DNA from: Kocuria rosea subsp. polaris
GTDB lineage: Bacteria > Actinomycetota > Actinomycetes > Actinomycetales > Micrococcaceae
Direction of reading: 5' to 3'
Assembly (NCBI RefSeq): GCF_001483755.1
Contig: NZ_LQBK01000003.1
Span: forward strand, 62,001 to 126,000
Length of the DNA: 64,000 nt
Below, piece by piece: positions 16,658 to 27,200 of the stretch. The notes beneath the pieces are model-generated. The model ran no database searches and was not told where the DNA came from. It was given only the letters and a program-made list of their open reading frames with translations. Each line of letters begins with the position of its first letter. Position 1 is the stretch's first letter. Position numbers and translations under genes: made by a program.

Positions 16658-17710
16658 ATGTCAGAACGATTCACCTGGGTGTCCGACCTCGAGCGGGGCG
16701 AGTGGCTGCGCCCGATGGAAGCTGAGCCTCCGGAGAGCATCCTGTCGGTGGTTCCGCGCGGCTTCGAGGCGTATGCGCGCGTGCTCCATCCGGTCGAGCG
16801 CGACCGTCCGCGGAGGACGAGGACCTGGCAGGGCCTCGACGAGACGACGTACTTCGAGGGTGTCGACGACATCGAGGCCTCGCTCGAGACGGAGCGTGCC
16901 ACGTGGGCGCAGGCCGCGGCGTCGTTCGGCACGACCATGCACGCCCAGGCGCAGTACGCACGGCTCGTGCGGCGTGACGACGGCGAAGTCGACGGGGCGA
17001 TCGCCGCCGACGGCTGGCGGTACGGCGACACGTCCGAGGGCTGTCTCGACGCCGTGTCGCTGGCCGCGGCCTCCGCGGTGCTGGCCCGTCACACCACGAC
17101 CCCGGACGCCGGCGTCGCCGCGGTCTGGGAGGGCTGGGGCGGCCTGCTGAGCTCGGCAGGGGTTGCGCACTTCGTGCCCGAGTCGAGCGGGCGGCGGCCC
17201 GCCCGCCACGCCGACGAGGACACCGACGAGAACACCGGGCGCGGCGCCGCCCCGTCGCTCCGCGACCGGCTCGCTGCGGCCGGGCGGGCGGGGCTCGCCG
17301 GAGCGCAGGCGGTGCTGACGGCTCGTCCCGGGGCTGCCCGCAACGGCCCGGAACCGGGCTCCGGACTGCTCTCCCGGGAGATCGCCACCGGGCCGCGGTT
17401 CGAGCTGCACGGGAACACCGGGCGGCGCTACGTCCTGTTCGAGGCATGTGCCGCCGATTTCGCGGATGCCGCGTGGCCTGCCCGCGCGCCCTGGGTCGAC
17501 GACGTCGTGTGGGCGCACTCGCCCAGCATCCTGTGGCCGGACGACCACGCCTGGGTGCTTGCCACGGAGATCGACTTCGACTCCACGCTCGTGGCCGGGA
17601 CCAGGGCGCTCGTGCGCGAGCTCATGGAGACCCCGGGGCTCGAGGTGCTGCCCCTTCGCACCGACGCCGACCTCACCCGGGACGGCGACGTGCTCGATCG
17701 CCCCGAGTGA
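16658..17710 (+). CDS. Unknown 350-residue protein
   Basis: I do not recognise this product. It starts at ATG 16658 about 10 nt after AGGAG and only 5 nt after the Rph-family stop, so it is probably in that operon. It appears cytosolic with no signal or membrane segment. Visible features are an ordered N-terminal part rich in Trp and aromatic residues (TWVSDLERGEWLRP, DETTYFEGVDDI), an Ala-rich helical middle, a charged linker (HADEDTDENTG), and a C-terminal part with YVLFEACAADFADAAWP and WATEIDFDST-like strands. The C-terminus reads like a beta-rich domain. Codon use is as in neighbours. A partner role to the upstream enzyme is only suggested by proximity. Confidence 0.8.
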   Translation: MSERFTWVSDLERGEWLRPMEAEPPESILSVVPRGFEAYARVLHPVERDRPRRTRTWQGLDETTYFEGVDDIEASLETERATWAQAAASFGTTMHAQAQYARLVRRDDGEVDGAIAADGWRYGDTSEGCLDAVSLAAASAVLARHTTTPDAGVAAVWEGWGGLLSSAGVAHFVPESSGRRPARHADEDTDENTGRGAAPSLRDRLAAAGRAGLAGAQAVLTARPGAARNGPEPGSGLLSREIATGPRFELHGNTGRRYVLFEACAADFADAAWPARAPWVDDVVWAHSPSILWPDDHAWVLATEIDFDSTLVAGTRALVRELMETPGLEVLPLRTDADLTRDGDVLDRPE

Positions 17711-17880
17711 CGTCGAGGGTGGGCACCGCGGTGGACGGCACGGACCTCCCCGGCCGTTCTGCCGAGACGTCGTCGACGTCCGCGTCGCGTGGCCGACCGG
17801 CGCGGCGTGGAGTCACCACCGTCGCACGGGGCGGCTAGTCTTGAGCGCACCCGTCCGCCCACCACGACAGAAGCCGGCCC

Positions 17881-19968
17881 TTGGACAACCCACTCCTGCG
17901 CCCCAGCGACCTCCCCTACGAGCTGCCCGACTTCGGGCGGATCAAGGAGGAGCACTTCCTGCCGGCCTTCGAGGCCGCGATGGCCCAGGACCTCGAGTGC
18001 GTGCAGGCGATCCTGGCGGACCCGGACCCGCCCACCTTCGCGAACACCGTCGAGGCCCTCGAACGCGGCGGTCTGCCCCTGGACCGCGTCGAGTCGGTCT
18101 TCTTCACCCTGACGGCCGCCCACAACACCGAGGGCGTCCAGCGGATCTACCAGGAGCTCGCGCCGCGGCTGTCGGAGCACAAGGCGGACTTCACCCTCAA
18201 CAAGGCGCTCTACGCCCGGGTGCGCCGGGTCGACCGCGAGGACCTGGAGCCGTGGCAGCTGCGCGTGCTGGACGAGTACGTCTCCTGGTTCGCGAACTCG
18301 GGCGCCGAGCTCAGCCTGGACGACCAGCAGCGGCTCCGGGCGATCAACGACGAGCTCTCGGAGCTGAGCATCCGCTACGGCAACGACCTCATCCGGGAGG
18401 TCAACGCCTCGGCCGTGGTCGTCGACGACCCCGCGGAGCTGGACGGGCTGTCCGCCGCCGACATCGAGGCGGCCGCCTCCGCGGCCGCCGAGAACGGCAT
18501 GCCGGGACGCTACCTCCTCACGCCCTCGCTGTTCACCCTCCAGCCGGTGCTGTCAGTGCTCACGGACCGCGCGCTGCGCCGGCGGATCCACCTCGCCGCC
18601 GTGCACCGCGGCACCGGCGAGCACGGCGGTGCGGGCTCGCAGAGCCGCACGGACCTGCTGCCCGTGGCCGCGCGGATCGCCCGGCTGCGCTCGGAGCAGG
18701 CCCGGCTGCTGGGCTACCCCAGCCACGCCGACCAGGTCCTGGCCGGGAGCACGGCGCCGTCCCTGGAGGCGGTGCACGACATGCTGGAGCGGGTCACCGG
18801 CCCGGCCGTGCGCAACGCGCTCGAGGAGCGGGCCGAGCTCGAGGAGCTGGCCGGCCACCCGATCGAGGCGTGGGACTGGCCGTTCTGGGCGGAGCGGCTG
18901 CGCCGGGAGCGCTACCACGTGGACGCCGCGGCGCTGCGGGAGTACTTCGAGCTGGAGTCCGTGCTGGAGCACGGCATCTTCCGCACCGCCCGGGAGCTCT
19001 ACGGGCTGGTCTTCACCGAGCGCCCCGACCTGCACGGCTACCTGCCCCAGGTCCGGGTGTGGGAGGTCACCGACGAGCAGGGCCGCGGCGTGGGCCTGTT
19101 CCTGGGCGACTGGTTCACGCGCCCCACCAAGCAGGGCGGGGCCTGGATGGGCTCGCTCGTGCACCAGAACCGGCTGACCGGCCAGCGCCCCGTCGTCGTC
19201 AACAACGCGAACTTCACGCGGCCGCCCGCGGGCAGGCCCAAGCTGCTGACCCTGGACGAGGTCGTGACGGTCTTCCACGAGTTCGGCCACGCCCTGCACG
19301 GGCTGCTGTCCGACGTGCACCTGCCCTCGTTCTCCGGGACGAAGGTGCCGCGGGACTTCGTGGAGTACCCCTCCCAGGTGCACGAGATGTGGGTGCTGCA
19401 CCCGGACGTGCTCCGGCACTACGCCCGCCACCACCGCACGGGCGAGCCGGTCCCCGAGCGGACCCTGACCGGGCTGCGGGAGGCCTCCGCCCACGGGCAG
19501 GGCTTCCGGACCGTGGCGTATCTCGCCTCGACCTGGCTCGACCTCGCCTGGCACGGGATCGAGGACCCGGCCGAGCCGGCGGACCCGCGGACCGTGGAGC
19601 GGGAGGCGCTCGTCCGCGCCGGGGTGGACGTGCCCGGCATCGACCCGCGCTACCGGACGGGGTACTTCAAGCACGTCTTCGCGGGCGGCTACTCCGCGGG
19701 CTACTGGTCCTACATCTGGTCCGAGATCCTCGACGCCGACACGGCGCAGTGGTTCACGGACCGCGGCGGGCCGACCCGGGAGAACGGCCGCCGCTTCGCC
19801 GCCGAGGTGCTCTCCCGGGGCAACGAGACCGCTCCGATGGAGTCCTTCGAGGCCCTGCTGGGCCGCCGCCCGCACCTCGGCGCGCTGCTGGAGCGGCGCG
19901 GGCTCCAGCAGCGCGAGGAGTTCGTCCACCGTCAGCGCGGGGCGCCCGCCCCGGACGCCCGCGGCTGA
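17881..19968 (+). CDS. dcp: M3-family zinc oligopeptidase (peptidyl-dipeptidase Dcp-like)
   Basis: M3 peptidases degrade short peptides in the cytosol; the Dcp branch removes C-terminal dipeptides. The 695-residue product starts at TTG 17881 (MDNPLLRPSDLPY), which matches the usual family N-terminus. It has the zinc motif HEFGH (His466, Glu467, His470) followed by ALHG, the later glutamate ligand region (PRDFVEYPSQVHEMW), and the substrate-binding YFKHVFAGGYSAGYWSYIWSEILDAD block near the end. Length fits Dcp (about 680). TAGTCT near 17836 may be its -10. It has no signal peptide. It lies 170 bp downstream of the unknown gene. Confidence 0.94.
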   Translation: MDNPLLRPSDLPYELPDFGRIKEEHFLPAFEAAMAQDLECVQAILADPDPPTFANTVEALERGGLPLDRVESVFFTLTAAHNTEGVQRIYQELAPRLSEHKADFTLNKALYARVRRVDREDLEPWQLRVLDEYVSWFANSGAELSLDDQQRLRAINDELSELSIRYGNDLIREVNASAVVVDDPAELDGLSAADIEAAASAAAENGMPGRYLLTPSLFTLQPVLSVLTDRALRRRIHLAAVHRGTGEHGGAGSQSRTDLLPVAARIARLRSEQARLLGYPSHADQVLAGSTAPSLEAVHDMLERVTGPAVRNALEERAELEELAGHPIEAWDWPFWAERLRRERYHVDAAALREYFELESVLEHGIFRTARELYGLVFTERPDLHGYLPQVRVWEVTDEQGRGVGLFLGDWFTRPTKQGGAWMGSLVHQNRLTGQRPVVVNNANFTRPPAGRPKLLTLDEVVTVFHEFGHALHGLLSDVHLPSFSGTKVPRDFVEYPSQVHEMWVLHPDVLRHYARHHRTGEPVPERTLTGLREASAHGQGFRTVAYLASTWLDLAWHGIEDPAEPADPRTVEREALVRAGVDVPGIDPRYRTGYFKHVFAGGYSAGYWSYIWSEILDADTAQWFTDRGGPTRENGRRFAAEVLSRGNETAPMESFEALLGRRPHLGALLERRGLQQREEFVHRQRGAPAPDARG

Positions 19969-20124
19969 GCGCCACGGCTCCCGGACCGGCCGCAGGGGCC
20001 GGGCCCCGGCGTCGGGCCGCACGACCGGGCCGGAGGACCGGGACACGGCCGTGCGGCCGGGCCGCACTGCCGGGCGGGCAGAGCACGCCGGAGAGCGCGG
20101 GCCGGGAAGTCCGGACCGTCGAGC

Positions 20125-20703
20125 TCAGTCCACGGGCCAGGCGTCGGCGATGTCCTGGCGGGTGTCCCCGAGGGTCTGCATGATCGCCTTGGTGCCCGCG
20201 AGGACGGGCATGAAGTTGGCGTCCCCGTTCCAGCGCGGCACCACGTGCTGGTGCAGGTGCCCCGAGAGGGAGCCGCCGGCCGCGGCCCCCAGGTTGATGC
20301 CCACGTTGAAGGCGTGCGGGGACGCGACGCCGCGGATCGTGGCGACCGCGGTGCGGGTCAGGTCCGTCAGCTCCCGCAGCTCCTCCGTCTCGAGCTCCGT
20401 CAGGTCCGCCACGTGCCGGTACGGGCAGACCATGAGGTGCCCGGGGTTGTAGGGGAACAGGTTGAGGATCACGAAGCAGTGCTCGCCGCGGTGGACGATC
20501 AGCGACTCCTCGTCCGCACGGAGCGGGCCGTTGCAGAACGGGCACCCGGGGTCCTCCCGCGCGGACGGGTCCTCCCCGCGCACGTAGGCGAGCCGGTGCG
20601 GGGTCCACAGCCGCTGGAAGCTGTCGGGCACCCCCGGGATCTCGAACTCGTCCTGGCGGATCCAGTGGTGCGGGGGGCCTGCGTCCTGCGCCGTCCCGGT
20701 CAC
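20125..20703 (-). CDS. HIT-family hydrolase (AP4A phosphorylase-like)
   Basis: The 192-residue product has the histidine-triad motif in [12 protein letters not shown] near residue 155, an N-terminal CPFCNG Cys pair, and the [14 protein letters not shown] and [15 protein letters not shown] blocks. This form, with an extended N-terminus, is common in Actinobacteria as an AP4A-phosphorylase or HIT-domain protein that cleaves nucleotide adducts. The GTG start overlaps the thrS stop (GTGA), so expression is coupled to thrS, an association widely conserved in Actinobacteria. AP4A is made as a side product by aminoacyl-tRNA synthetases, which fits the pairing. Confidence 0.93.
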   Translation of the reverse strand: MTGTAQDAGPPHHWIRQDEFEIPGVPDSFQRLWTPHRLAYVRGEDPSAREDPGCPFCNGPLRADEESLIVHRGEHCFVILNLFPYNPGHLMVCPYRHVADLTELETEELRELTDLTRTAVATIRGVASPHAFNVGINLGAAAGGSLSGHLHQHVVPRWNGDANFMPVLAGTKAIMQTLGDTRQDIADAWPVD

Positions 20704-22817
20704 TGCCCCACCCCCGCCGTCTCCGCGGCGGCCAGGGGGTCCTGGGGCAGGGCGGCCGTCGGCTCCTGGTTCACGCGGCGCTGGACGTGCGCCACGATCC
20801 GCTCGACGGCCTCGCCGACCGGGACGCCGTTGTCCTGCGAGCCGTCGCGGAAGCGGAAGGACACGGCGTTCGCCTCGGCGTCCTCCCCGCCCGCGATGAG
20901 CACGAACGGCACCTTCTCCTTGGAGGCGGTGCGGATCTTCTTCGGGAACCGGTCCGAGCCCGCGTCCAGCTCCACGCGCACGCCGCGGGCCCGGAGGGTG
21001 TCCACCACGCCCTGCAGGTAGTCGTTGAAGGCCTCGGCCACCGGGATCGCCACGACCTGCACGGGGGCCAGCCACGCGGGGAACGCCCCGGCGTAGTGCT
21101 CCACGAGCACCCCCATGAACCGTTCCACGGACCCGAACAGGGCACGGTGGATCATCACGGGCCGCTGCCGGGTGCCGTCGGCGGCCTGGTACTCGAGGTC
21201 GAAGCGCTCCGGCAGGTTGAAGTCGAGCTGGATGGTGGACATCTGCCAGGTCCGCCCGATCGCGTCCTTGGCCTGCACCGAGATCTTCGGGCCGTAGAAC
21301 GCGGCACCCCCGGCGTCCGGGACCAGGTCCAGCCCGGACTCGGCCGCGACCTCGGCGAGGGTGTTCGTGGCCTCCTCCCAGAGCTCGTCCGAGCCCACGA
21401 ACTTCTCGGGGTCCTTGGTGGAGAGCTCGAGGTAGAAGTCGTCCAGCCCGTAGTCCTTCAGGAGGTCGAGCACGAAGGTGAGCGTGGTGGTCAGCTCCGC
21501 CTTCATCTGGTCCCGGGTGCAGTAGATGTGGGCGTCGTCCTGGGTCATGCCCCGGACCCGGGTCAGGCCGTGGACCACGCCGGACTTCTCGTACCGGTAG
21601 ACCTGCCCGAACTCGAACAGGCGCAGCGGCAGCTCGCGGTAGGAGCGGCCGCGGGACCGGAAGATGAGGTTGTGCATCGGGCAGTTCATGGGCTTCAGGT
21701 AGTAGTCCTGGCCCTGCTTGGTGAGCTCACCGGTCCGCGGGTCCCGCTCCTCGTCCACGTGCATCGCGGGGAACATGCCCTCGCGGTACCAGTCGAGGTG
21801 GCCGGAGACCTCGTAGAGGTGCCCCTTGGTGATGTGCGGGGTGTAGACGAACTCGTAGCCGGCCTCCGTGTGCCGCTCCCGGGAGTAGTCCTCCATGGTC
21901 TTGCGGATGATCCCGCCCTTGGGGTGGAACACCGGCAGGCCGGAGCCGAGCTCGTCGGGGAAGGAGAACAGGTCCATCTCCGAGCCGAGCCGGCGGTGGT
22001 CGCGCCGCTCCGCCTCGGCGAGGCGGTCCTTGTAGGCCTTGAGGTCCTCCTTGGTCGGCCACGCCGTGCCGTAGATGCGCTGCAGCTGCTTGTTCTTCTC
22101 GGAGCCGCGCCAGTAGGCGGCGGCCGAGCGCGTGAGGGCGTAGCCGTTGCCGATCAGCTTGGTGTCCGGCAGGTGGGGGCCCCGGCACAGGTCCTTCCAG
22201 ACCGTCTCCCCGGTCTTGCGGTCCACGTTGTCGTAGATCGTCAGCTCGCCGGCGCCGACCTCCACGGAGGCGCCCTCCGCGGCGGCGTCCACGTCCCCGC
22301 CGGAGCCGGGGCCCTGGGACAGGCCGATGAGCTCGAGCTTGTACGGCTCGTCCGCCATCTCGGCCCGCGCCTCCTCCTCGCTCACCGCGCGGCGGCGGAA
22401 GGACTGGGTGGAGTTCACGATCCGCTGCATGCGCTTCTCGATGGCCTTGAGGTCCTCGGGCGTGAACGCCTGCTCGACGTCGAAGTCGAAGTAGAAGCCG
22501 TCGGTGATGTAGGGGCCGATGCCGAGCTTCGCGTCCTCGTGCAGCTGCTGCACGGCCTGGGCCATGACGTGGGCGGCGGAGTGGCGCAGCACCTCGAGGC
22601 CCTCCGGCTCGGAGACCAGCACCCGCTGCACGTCGTCCCCGTCCGCCAGCTCGGTGGCGAGGTCCTTGAGCACCCCGTTGACCCGGGCCACCACCACGGA
22701 GCGGTCCTCGCGGTAGAGGTCCGCGGCGGAGGTCCCGGTCCCCACCGTCCGCTGCTCGCCGTCGACGGTGATCGTGAGGGGGGCGGACTCGGGCTGGTGC
22801 TCGGGCACGGTGGTCAT
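20700..22817 (-). CDS. thrS: Threonyl-tRNA synthetase
   Basis: ThrRS charges tRNA-Thr and edits Ser-tRNA-Thr. The 705-residue product from ATG 22817 has the TGS domain (residues 15-75), the editing domain with [15 protein letters not shown] and a later [25 protein letters not shown], the class II catalytic core with motif 2 ([33 protein letters not shown]), zinc ligands around MNCPMHN, motif 3 ([23 protein letters not shown]), and a C-terminal anticodon-binding domain. Its Gln-rich C-terminal end runs straight into the HIT gene. AGGAGCACC is the Shine-Dalgarno. Confidence 0.97.
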   Translation of the reverse strand: MTTVPEHQPESAPLTITVDGEQRTVGTGTSAADLYREDRSVVVARVNGVLKDLATELADGDDVQRVLVSEPEGLEVLRHSAAHVMAQAVQQLHEDAKLGIGPYITDGFYFDFDVEQAFTPEDLKAIEKRMQRIVNSTQSFRRRAVSEEEARAEMADEPYKLELIGLSQGPGSGGDVDAAAEGASVEVGAGELTIYDNVDRKTGETVWKDLCRGPHLPDTKLIGNGYALTRSAAAYWRGSEKNKQLQRIYGTAWPTKEDLKAYKDRLAEAERRDHRRLGSEMDLFSFPDELGSGLPVFHPKGGIIRKTMEDYSRERHTEAGYEFVYTPHITKGHLYEVSGHLDWYREGMFPAMHVDEERDPRTGELTKQGQDYYLKPMNCPMHNLIFRSRGRSYRELPLRLFEFGQVYRYEKSGVVHGLTRVRGMTQDDAHIYCTRDQMKAELTTTLTFVLDLLKDYGLDDFYLELSTKDPEKFVGSDELWEEATNTLAEVAAESGLDLVPDAGGAAFYGPKISVQAKDAIGRTWQMSTIQLDFNLPERFDLEYQAADGTRQRPVMIHRALFGSVERFMGVLVEHYAGAFPAWLAPVQVVAIPVAEAFNDYLQGVVDTLRARGVRVELDAGSDRFPKKIRTASKEKVPFVLIAGGEDAEANAVSFRFRDGSQDNGVPVGEAVERIVAHVQRRVNQEPTAALPQDPLAAAETAGVGQ

Positions 22818-23052
22818 GGGAAAGGTGCTCCTCGGGTCGGCATCGGCACGCACCGGTACGGGGGGCGCGTGGCAGCGGCGCCGCGGGCGGCGCGCACTGC
22901 ATCGATGGTACCTGTCGGCCGGGGCGGGCCGCGGCGGGGCCGGTGGCGCCGGGCCCGCTCCGCTGCGCGGCCGTGCCCGCCGCGGGTCCGGCGGAAGAGC
23001 GCGTGCCCGCGCCCGGCACGAGGACGGGGGCCCGTCCACCCGGCACGACGAC
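22818..23052. other. thrS upstream region
   Basis: This GC-rich 235-bp stretch lies between thrS and the stress-protein terminator. I looked for a T-box leader (specifier stem, AGGGTGG-type antiterminator) and saw none. No credible ORF is present. Confidence 0.5.
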
Positions 23053-23087
23053 GGGGCCCCCGTCACGCGATCGGTGACGGGGGCCCC
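23053..23087 (-). terminator. Perfect 14-bp-stem terminator of the DUF2382 gene
   Basis: GGGGCCCCCGTCAC and GTGACGGGGGCCCC (23053-23066 and 23074-23087) are exact inverted copies around a 7-nt loop. The hairpin lies 18 bp beyond the stop of the minus-strand stress-protein gene. Confidence 0.85.
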
Positions 23088-23104
23088 TGGGGGATCGGGT
23101 GCGA

Positions 23105-24136
23105 TCAGATGCGGTCGCGGCGATCGTCGTCGGTGAGGCCGGTGCCGCGGTCGCGGTCGGTGAGGCCGGCGCCGCGCTCGGCGTCGTTCTCGACGTCGAC
23201 CTGCTCCTTGCGGACGTCGGCCTCGACGCGCTCGGTGTCGCGGACGGTCTCCTTCTCGAGGCCGACCTTCTCGACACCCACGGTCTCCTTGGCGACGACG
23301 GGGCGCTCCTCGTGGAGGCTCACCTCCACGTCCTCCTCGCCGATGGTGCCGGTGGTGGCCTCGTCGCCGTTCAGCGGGGTGCGCTCGACACGGACCTCCT
23401 CGCGCTCGAGGGGCACGTCCACGGTCTCGTGGTCGGTGACCACGTACTTGCGCAGACGGGCACGGCCGGTCTCGCGCTGCTCCTTGCCGACGTGCAGCTG
23501 CTCCTCGTGCCGGACCACGCCGTTGTCGGCACGGTCGGTGAGGTCGCGGTCACGGTCGGTGAGATCACGGTCACGGTCGGCGAGGTCCCGGTCCCGGTCG
23601 ACGTCGGCGATCCCGGCGGTGCTGTTGCGGTCGGTGCTGTCGCGGTCGACCTCGGCGTAGCCGGCGGTGTCGCCCGTGCCGGTCGCCGGGACGGCGTTGC
23701 GGTCGGTGTCCGCGGCGTAGCGGTCGGCACGGTCGGCGACATCCGCGGTGCCCGCGGCACCGGCCACACCGGCGGTGCGGTCGCGGTCGGTGAGATCACG
23801 ATCGCGGTCACCGCCGTCGGCGCCGGAGTAGTTCATCTTGTAGTAGCGGTAGATCTCCTCCTCCTCGGCCGGGGAGAGGTGCTGGTCCGCGTCCACGTTC
23901 GGGGCGTCCTTGACGACGTCCTTGGTGTAGGGGAGGACGAGGCGGTCGCCGTCCTGCTGGGCGCCGTCGACCGGGACGAAGCTCTCCTTGGCGCCGAAAA
24001 GACCGGTGTTGACGGTCACGAAGGTGACCTCTTCGGTGTTGTCGTCCAGGAAGACCTGCTCGACCTTGCCGATCTTGTCGCCGTCCGAGCCGTAGGCGGT
24101 GGCCGAGAGCAGTGCGTTGACGTCGTACGTAGCCAT
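23105..24136 (-). CDS. PRC-barrel and DUF2382 stress-type protein
   Basis: The 343-residue product starts at ATG 24136, 5 nt after AAGGAG. The N-terminal PRC-barrel (residues 1-85: [39 protein letters not shown]) is followed by [14 protein letters not shown] long low-complexity linker with repeated DRDRDLTD units comes next, then the DUF2382 domain (about residues 225-315: [54 protein letters not shown]), and an Asp/Arg tail. Such proteins are induced by stress in several bacteria, but no biochemical role is established. It is monocistronic with its own strong terminator. Confidence 0.92.
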   Translation of the reverse strand: MATYDVNALLSATAYGSDGDKIGKVEQVFLDDNTEEVTFVTVNTGLFGAKESFVPVDGAQQDGDRLVLPYTKDVVKDAPNVDADQHLSPAEEEEIYRYYKMNYSGADGGDRDRDLTDRDRTAGVAGAAGTADVADRADRYAADTDRNAVPATGTGDTAGYAEVDRDSTDRNSTAGIADVDRDRDLADRDRDLTDRDRDLTDRADNGVVRHEEQLHVGKEQRETGRARLRKYVVTDHETVDVPLEREEVRVERTPLNGDEATTGTIGEEDVEVSLHEERPVVAKETVGVEKVGLEKETVRDTERVEADVRKEQVDVENDAERGAGLTDRDRGTGLTDDDRRDRI

Positions 24137-24239
24137 GAGAACTCCTTCTCTATTCTGCGAGGCAACGGGCTCCCCTGGACGGGGGGCTCGCCACGGACGA
24201 TCTCCGCCCGGGGGGCGGGGTGCAGCTCGTCCGCTGTCA

Positions 24240-27200
24240 TTAGTAACCATACTGGCAATCAGTGCCCTGGCCAATGGCTTCTCCCAGAGTGAAACCCCTG
24301 GAACTCCGCGGTTCTTCTGCCCATCCTGTGCTCCTTCCCGGGAGGCCCGGCGGGGCGGCGGCGCGCACGGCCGCCGGTGTTCCCGGGTCGGCGAGGTCCC
24401 AGGCCTGCTCCGCGCTGAGGCTGATCCCCCGGGGCCCGGTGCGCCGCGTCCGCCCCCGCACCAGCAGCATCCGCGTGCCGAACAGGTGCTGCCCCGACCG
24501 GTCCTGGGCGTCGGCGAAGAAGGCGCAGTCCACCGTGCCCGTGCCGTCGTCGAGGCTGACGAAGACCACCCGCCGGCCGCTGCGCACGGGAGGGGTCATG
24601 GTGGAGACCCGCACCCCTGCCACGAGCACCTCGGAGCGGTTGCGCAGCTCCAGCAGCCGCTCCGCGGGCGTGACCCCGAGCTCGCGCAGCACGGGCGCCC
24701 AGCTCTCCAGCAGGTGCGCCGAGACGTCCACCGCGAGCAGGTCCAGCTCCGTGCGGACCTTCTCCGCCAGGGTGGGCTCGGGACGCTCCGCGGGCAGGGC
24801 GCGCAGCTCGAGGTCCTCGAGCGGAAGGGCCAGCTGCCCCTCGACCTCCCCGGCGGGCCGGGGCGGCCGGCCGCTGTCCGCCCGGGTCCGCAGGGCGTGC
24901 ACGAGGTCGGCGCGGGAGGCGGCGCCGCCGGACCGGCGCAGCAGGCCGTCGAAGGCCCCGACGGCCGCGAGACGCTCGAGGGTGCGCCGGGCGGGACGGG
25001 CCCGCTGCCGCAGGTCGGCGAGCGAGGCGTAGGGCTGCCCGGCCACGATCCGGCGGACCTCGGCCCGGGAGACCCCGTGGATCCCAGTGAGGGCCAGGCG
25101 CACGCCCAGGCGGGCGGGGTCCTCCTCGAGCCGCTCCACGCGGTAGTGCTCGTCGGAGCGGTTGACGTCCACGGGCAGGACGGGGATGCCCATCCGCCGC
25201 GCCTCCCCCACCAGCAGGCGCTTGGGGTACATCCCGGGGTCGTGCTCCCACAGCCCCGCGAGGAAGGCCTCCGGGTGGTGGGCCTTCAGCCACGCGGACT
25301 GGTAGGTGGGCACGGCGAACGCCGCGCCGTGGGCCTTGCAGAAGCCGAACGAGCCGAACGCCACCAGGATCCCCCAGACCCGGTCCACGACGTCGAGGGG
25401 GTAGTCCCGTGCGCGGGCCCGCTCCCGGAAGAACTCCTCCACCTCGAGCCGGCGCTCCGAGCCCAGCCGCCGGCGCAGCTCGTCGGCCCGGGCGAGACCG
25501 CACCCGGTGAAGGTGTCGAGGATGCGCAGGACCTGCTCGTGGAAGACGGTCACGCCGTGGGTCTCGGCGAGGATCGGGTCGAGGGCCGGGTGGATCGAGA
25601 CGGGCTCGGACCAGCCGTGGCGGTGCTCCAGATAGGGACGGACCATGTCCGAGTGCATGGGCCCGGGGCGGAACAGGGAGATGTCCACGATGAGGTCCCG
25701 GAAGCTCGTGGGCGCCATCTTGCCGATGAGCTCGCGCTGGCCCGGGGACTCGATCTGGAAGCAGCCCAGGGTGTGGGTCGAGCGGATGAGCTCGAACGTC
25801 CTCCCGTCGTCCACGGGGATCGCCTCGAGATCCAGGCGGGGCCGGTCCGGATGAACACGGGCCACCTCGTCGACGGCGTGGGCGAGCGCCGACTGCATCC
25901 GCACGCCGAGGATGTCGAGCTTGAGCATGCCCATGGGGTCCATGTCGTGCTTGTCGAACTGGCTCATGGGCATCCCGGTCCCGCTCGGCTGCACCGGGGT
26001 GCGGTCCAGGAGGCTCAGGTCCCCCAGGATCACCCCGCACGGGTGCATGGAGATGTGCCGGGGCAGCCGGTCCAGGCGCTCGGTGAGGTCCACGAGGAGG
26101 TCGAGCTGCTTCTCCTGGGCCACCTGCTCGGCGAAGTCCCGCAGCTCCGGCCGGCGGGCGATGGTCTCCCGCAGCGCCGAGGCCGGCAGGTTCCACAGCT
26201 GCTTGGCGGCGCTGTCCACGGTCTCGGGGTCGATCCCGAGGGCCAGCCCGGCGTCCCGGACGGCGCCGCGGGCGCGGTAGGCGTTCTGCATGCTCATGAG
26301 GCTCACCCGCTCGGGGCCGAAGCGCTCGAAGATCCGCCGGTAGACGCGGTGGCGCTGGGCCGACTCGACGTCGATGTCGATGTCCGGGAGGGTCGAGCGG
26401 TCGGTGGAGAGGAAGCGCTCGAAGAGCAGCTCGTGCTCGAGCGGATCCACCGGGGAGACGTCGAGCAGGTGATTGACGAGCGAGGACACCCCCGAGCCGC
26501 GGGCGGCGTGGCGGACCCCCATCTCCCCGATCATCGCGGAGACCTCGGCCACGGTGAGGAAGTAGGAGGCGAAGCCGAGGTCCTCGATCACCCTCAGCTC
26601 CCGCTCCAGCCGGTCCCGCACGGTCCGTGTGGCACGGCGGCCCGGGTAGCGGCGCCCCAGACCGGCCTCGCACCGGGCCCGCAGCTCCGCGGACGCCGGC
26701 CGTTCCAGGCCCAGCACGGAGGCCTCCGGCACCACCGGACGCCCCCAGCCGCAGTCGGCGACCGGGTCCAGCCGGCACCGGTCGGCGACCCGCTGGGTGC
26801 CGGCCAGCAGGGCCGCGGCCCCGGCGGCGCCGAGGTCCGCGGCCCGGGCGATCTCCGCGGCGAGCGCGCGCATCCGCCGGGCGGACTTGAGCCAGCCCTG
26901 CCCGTTGGGCTGCAGCGGCTCCGGCGCCGCCGTCCGCCGGGACCCCCCGGCCCGCCCGGTGCCTCCTCCCCTGCCGCCGGGGACGAGGCCGGCCCGCGCC
27001 CCGAGGGTCTCGAGCGGAGTGAGGGCGCGAGCGGCGTCGAGGACGTCGGCGGTGGCGGCCTCGGCGGGGGTGGCGTAGCGCACCGCGTTGGTCAGCACGG
27101 GGGTCAGTCCTGCCTCGAGGGCGGCCCGCAGCATCCGGGCCGCGTGGGAGGTGCTGCACGCGGTGCCGGGGGCGGCCAGGTGCGAGACCACCTCCACGGC

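Noticed and set aside
22818-23052. T-box or other riboswitch controlling thrS
   Set aside because: No specifier stem or antiterminator motif could be recognised; the sequence is simply GC-rich.
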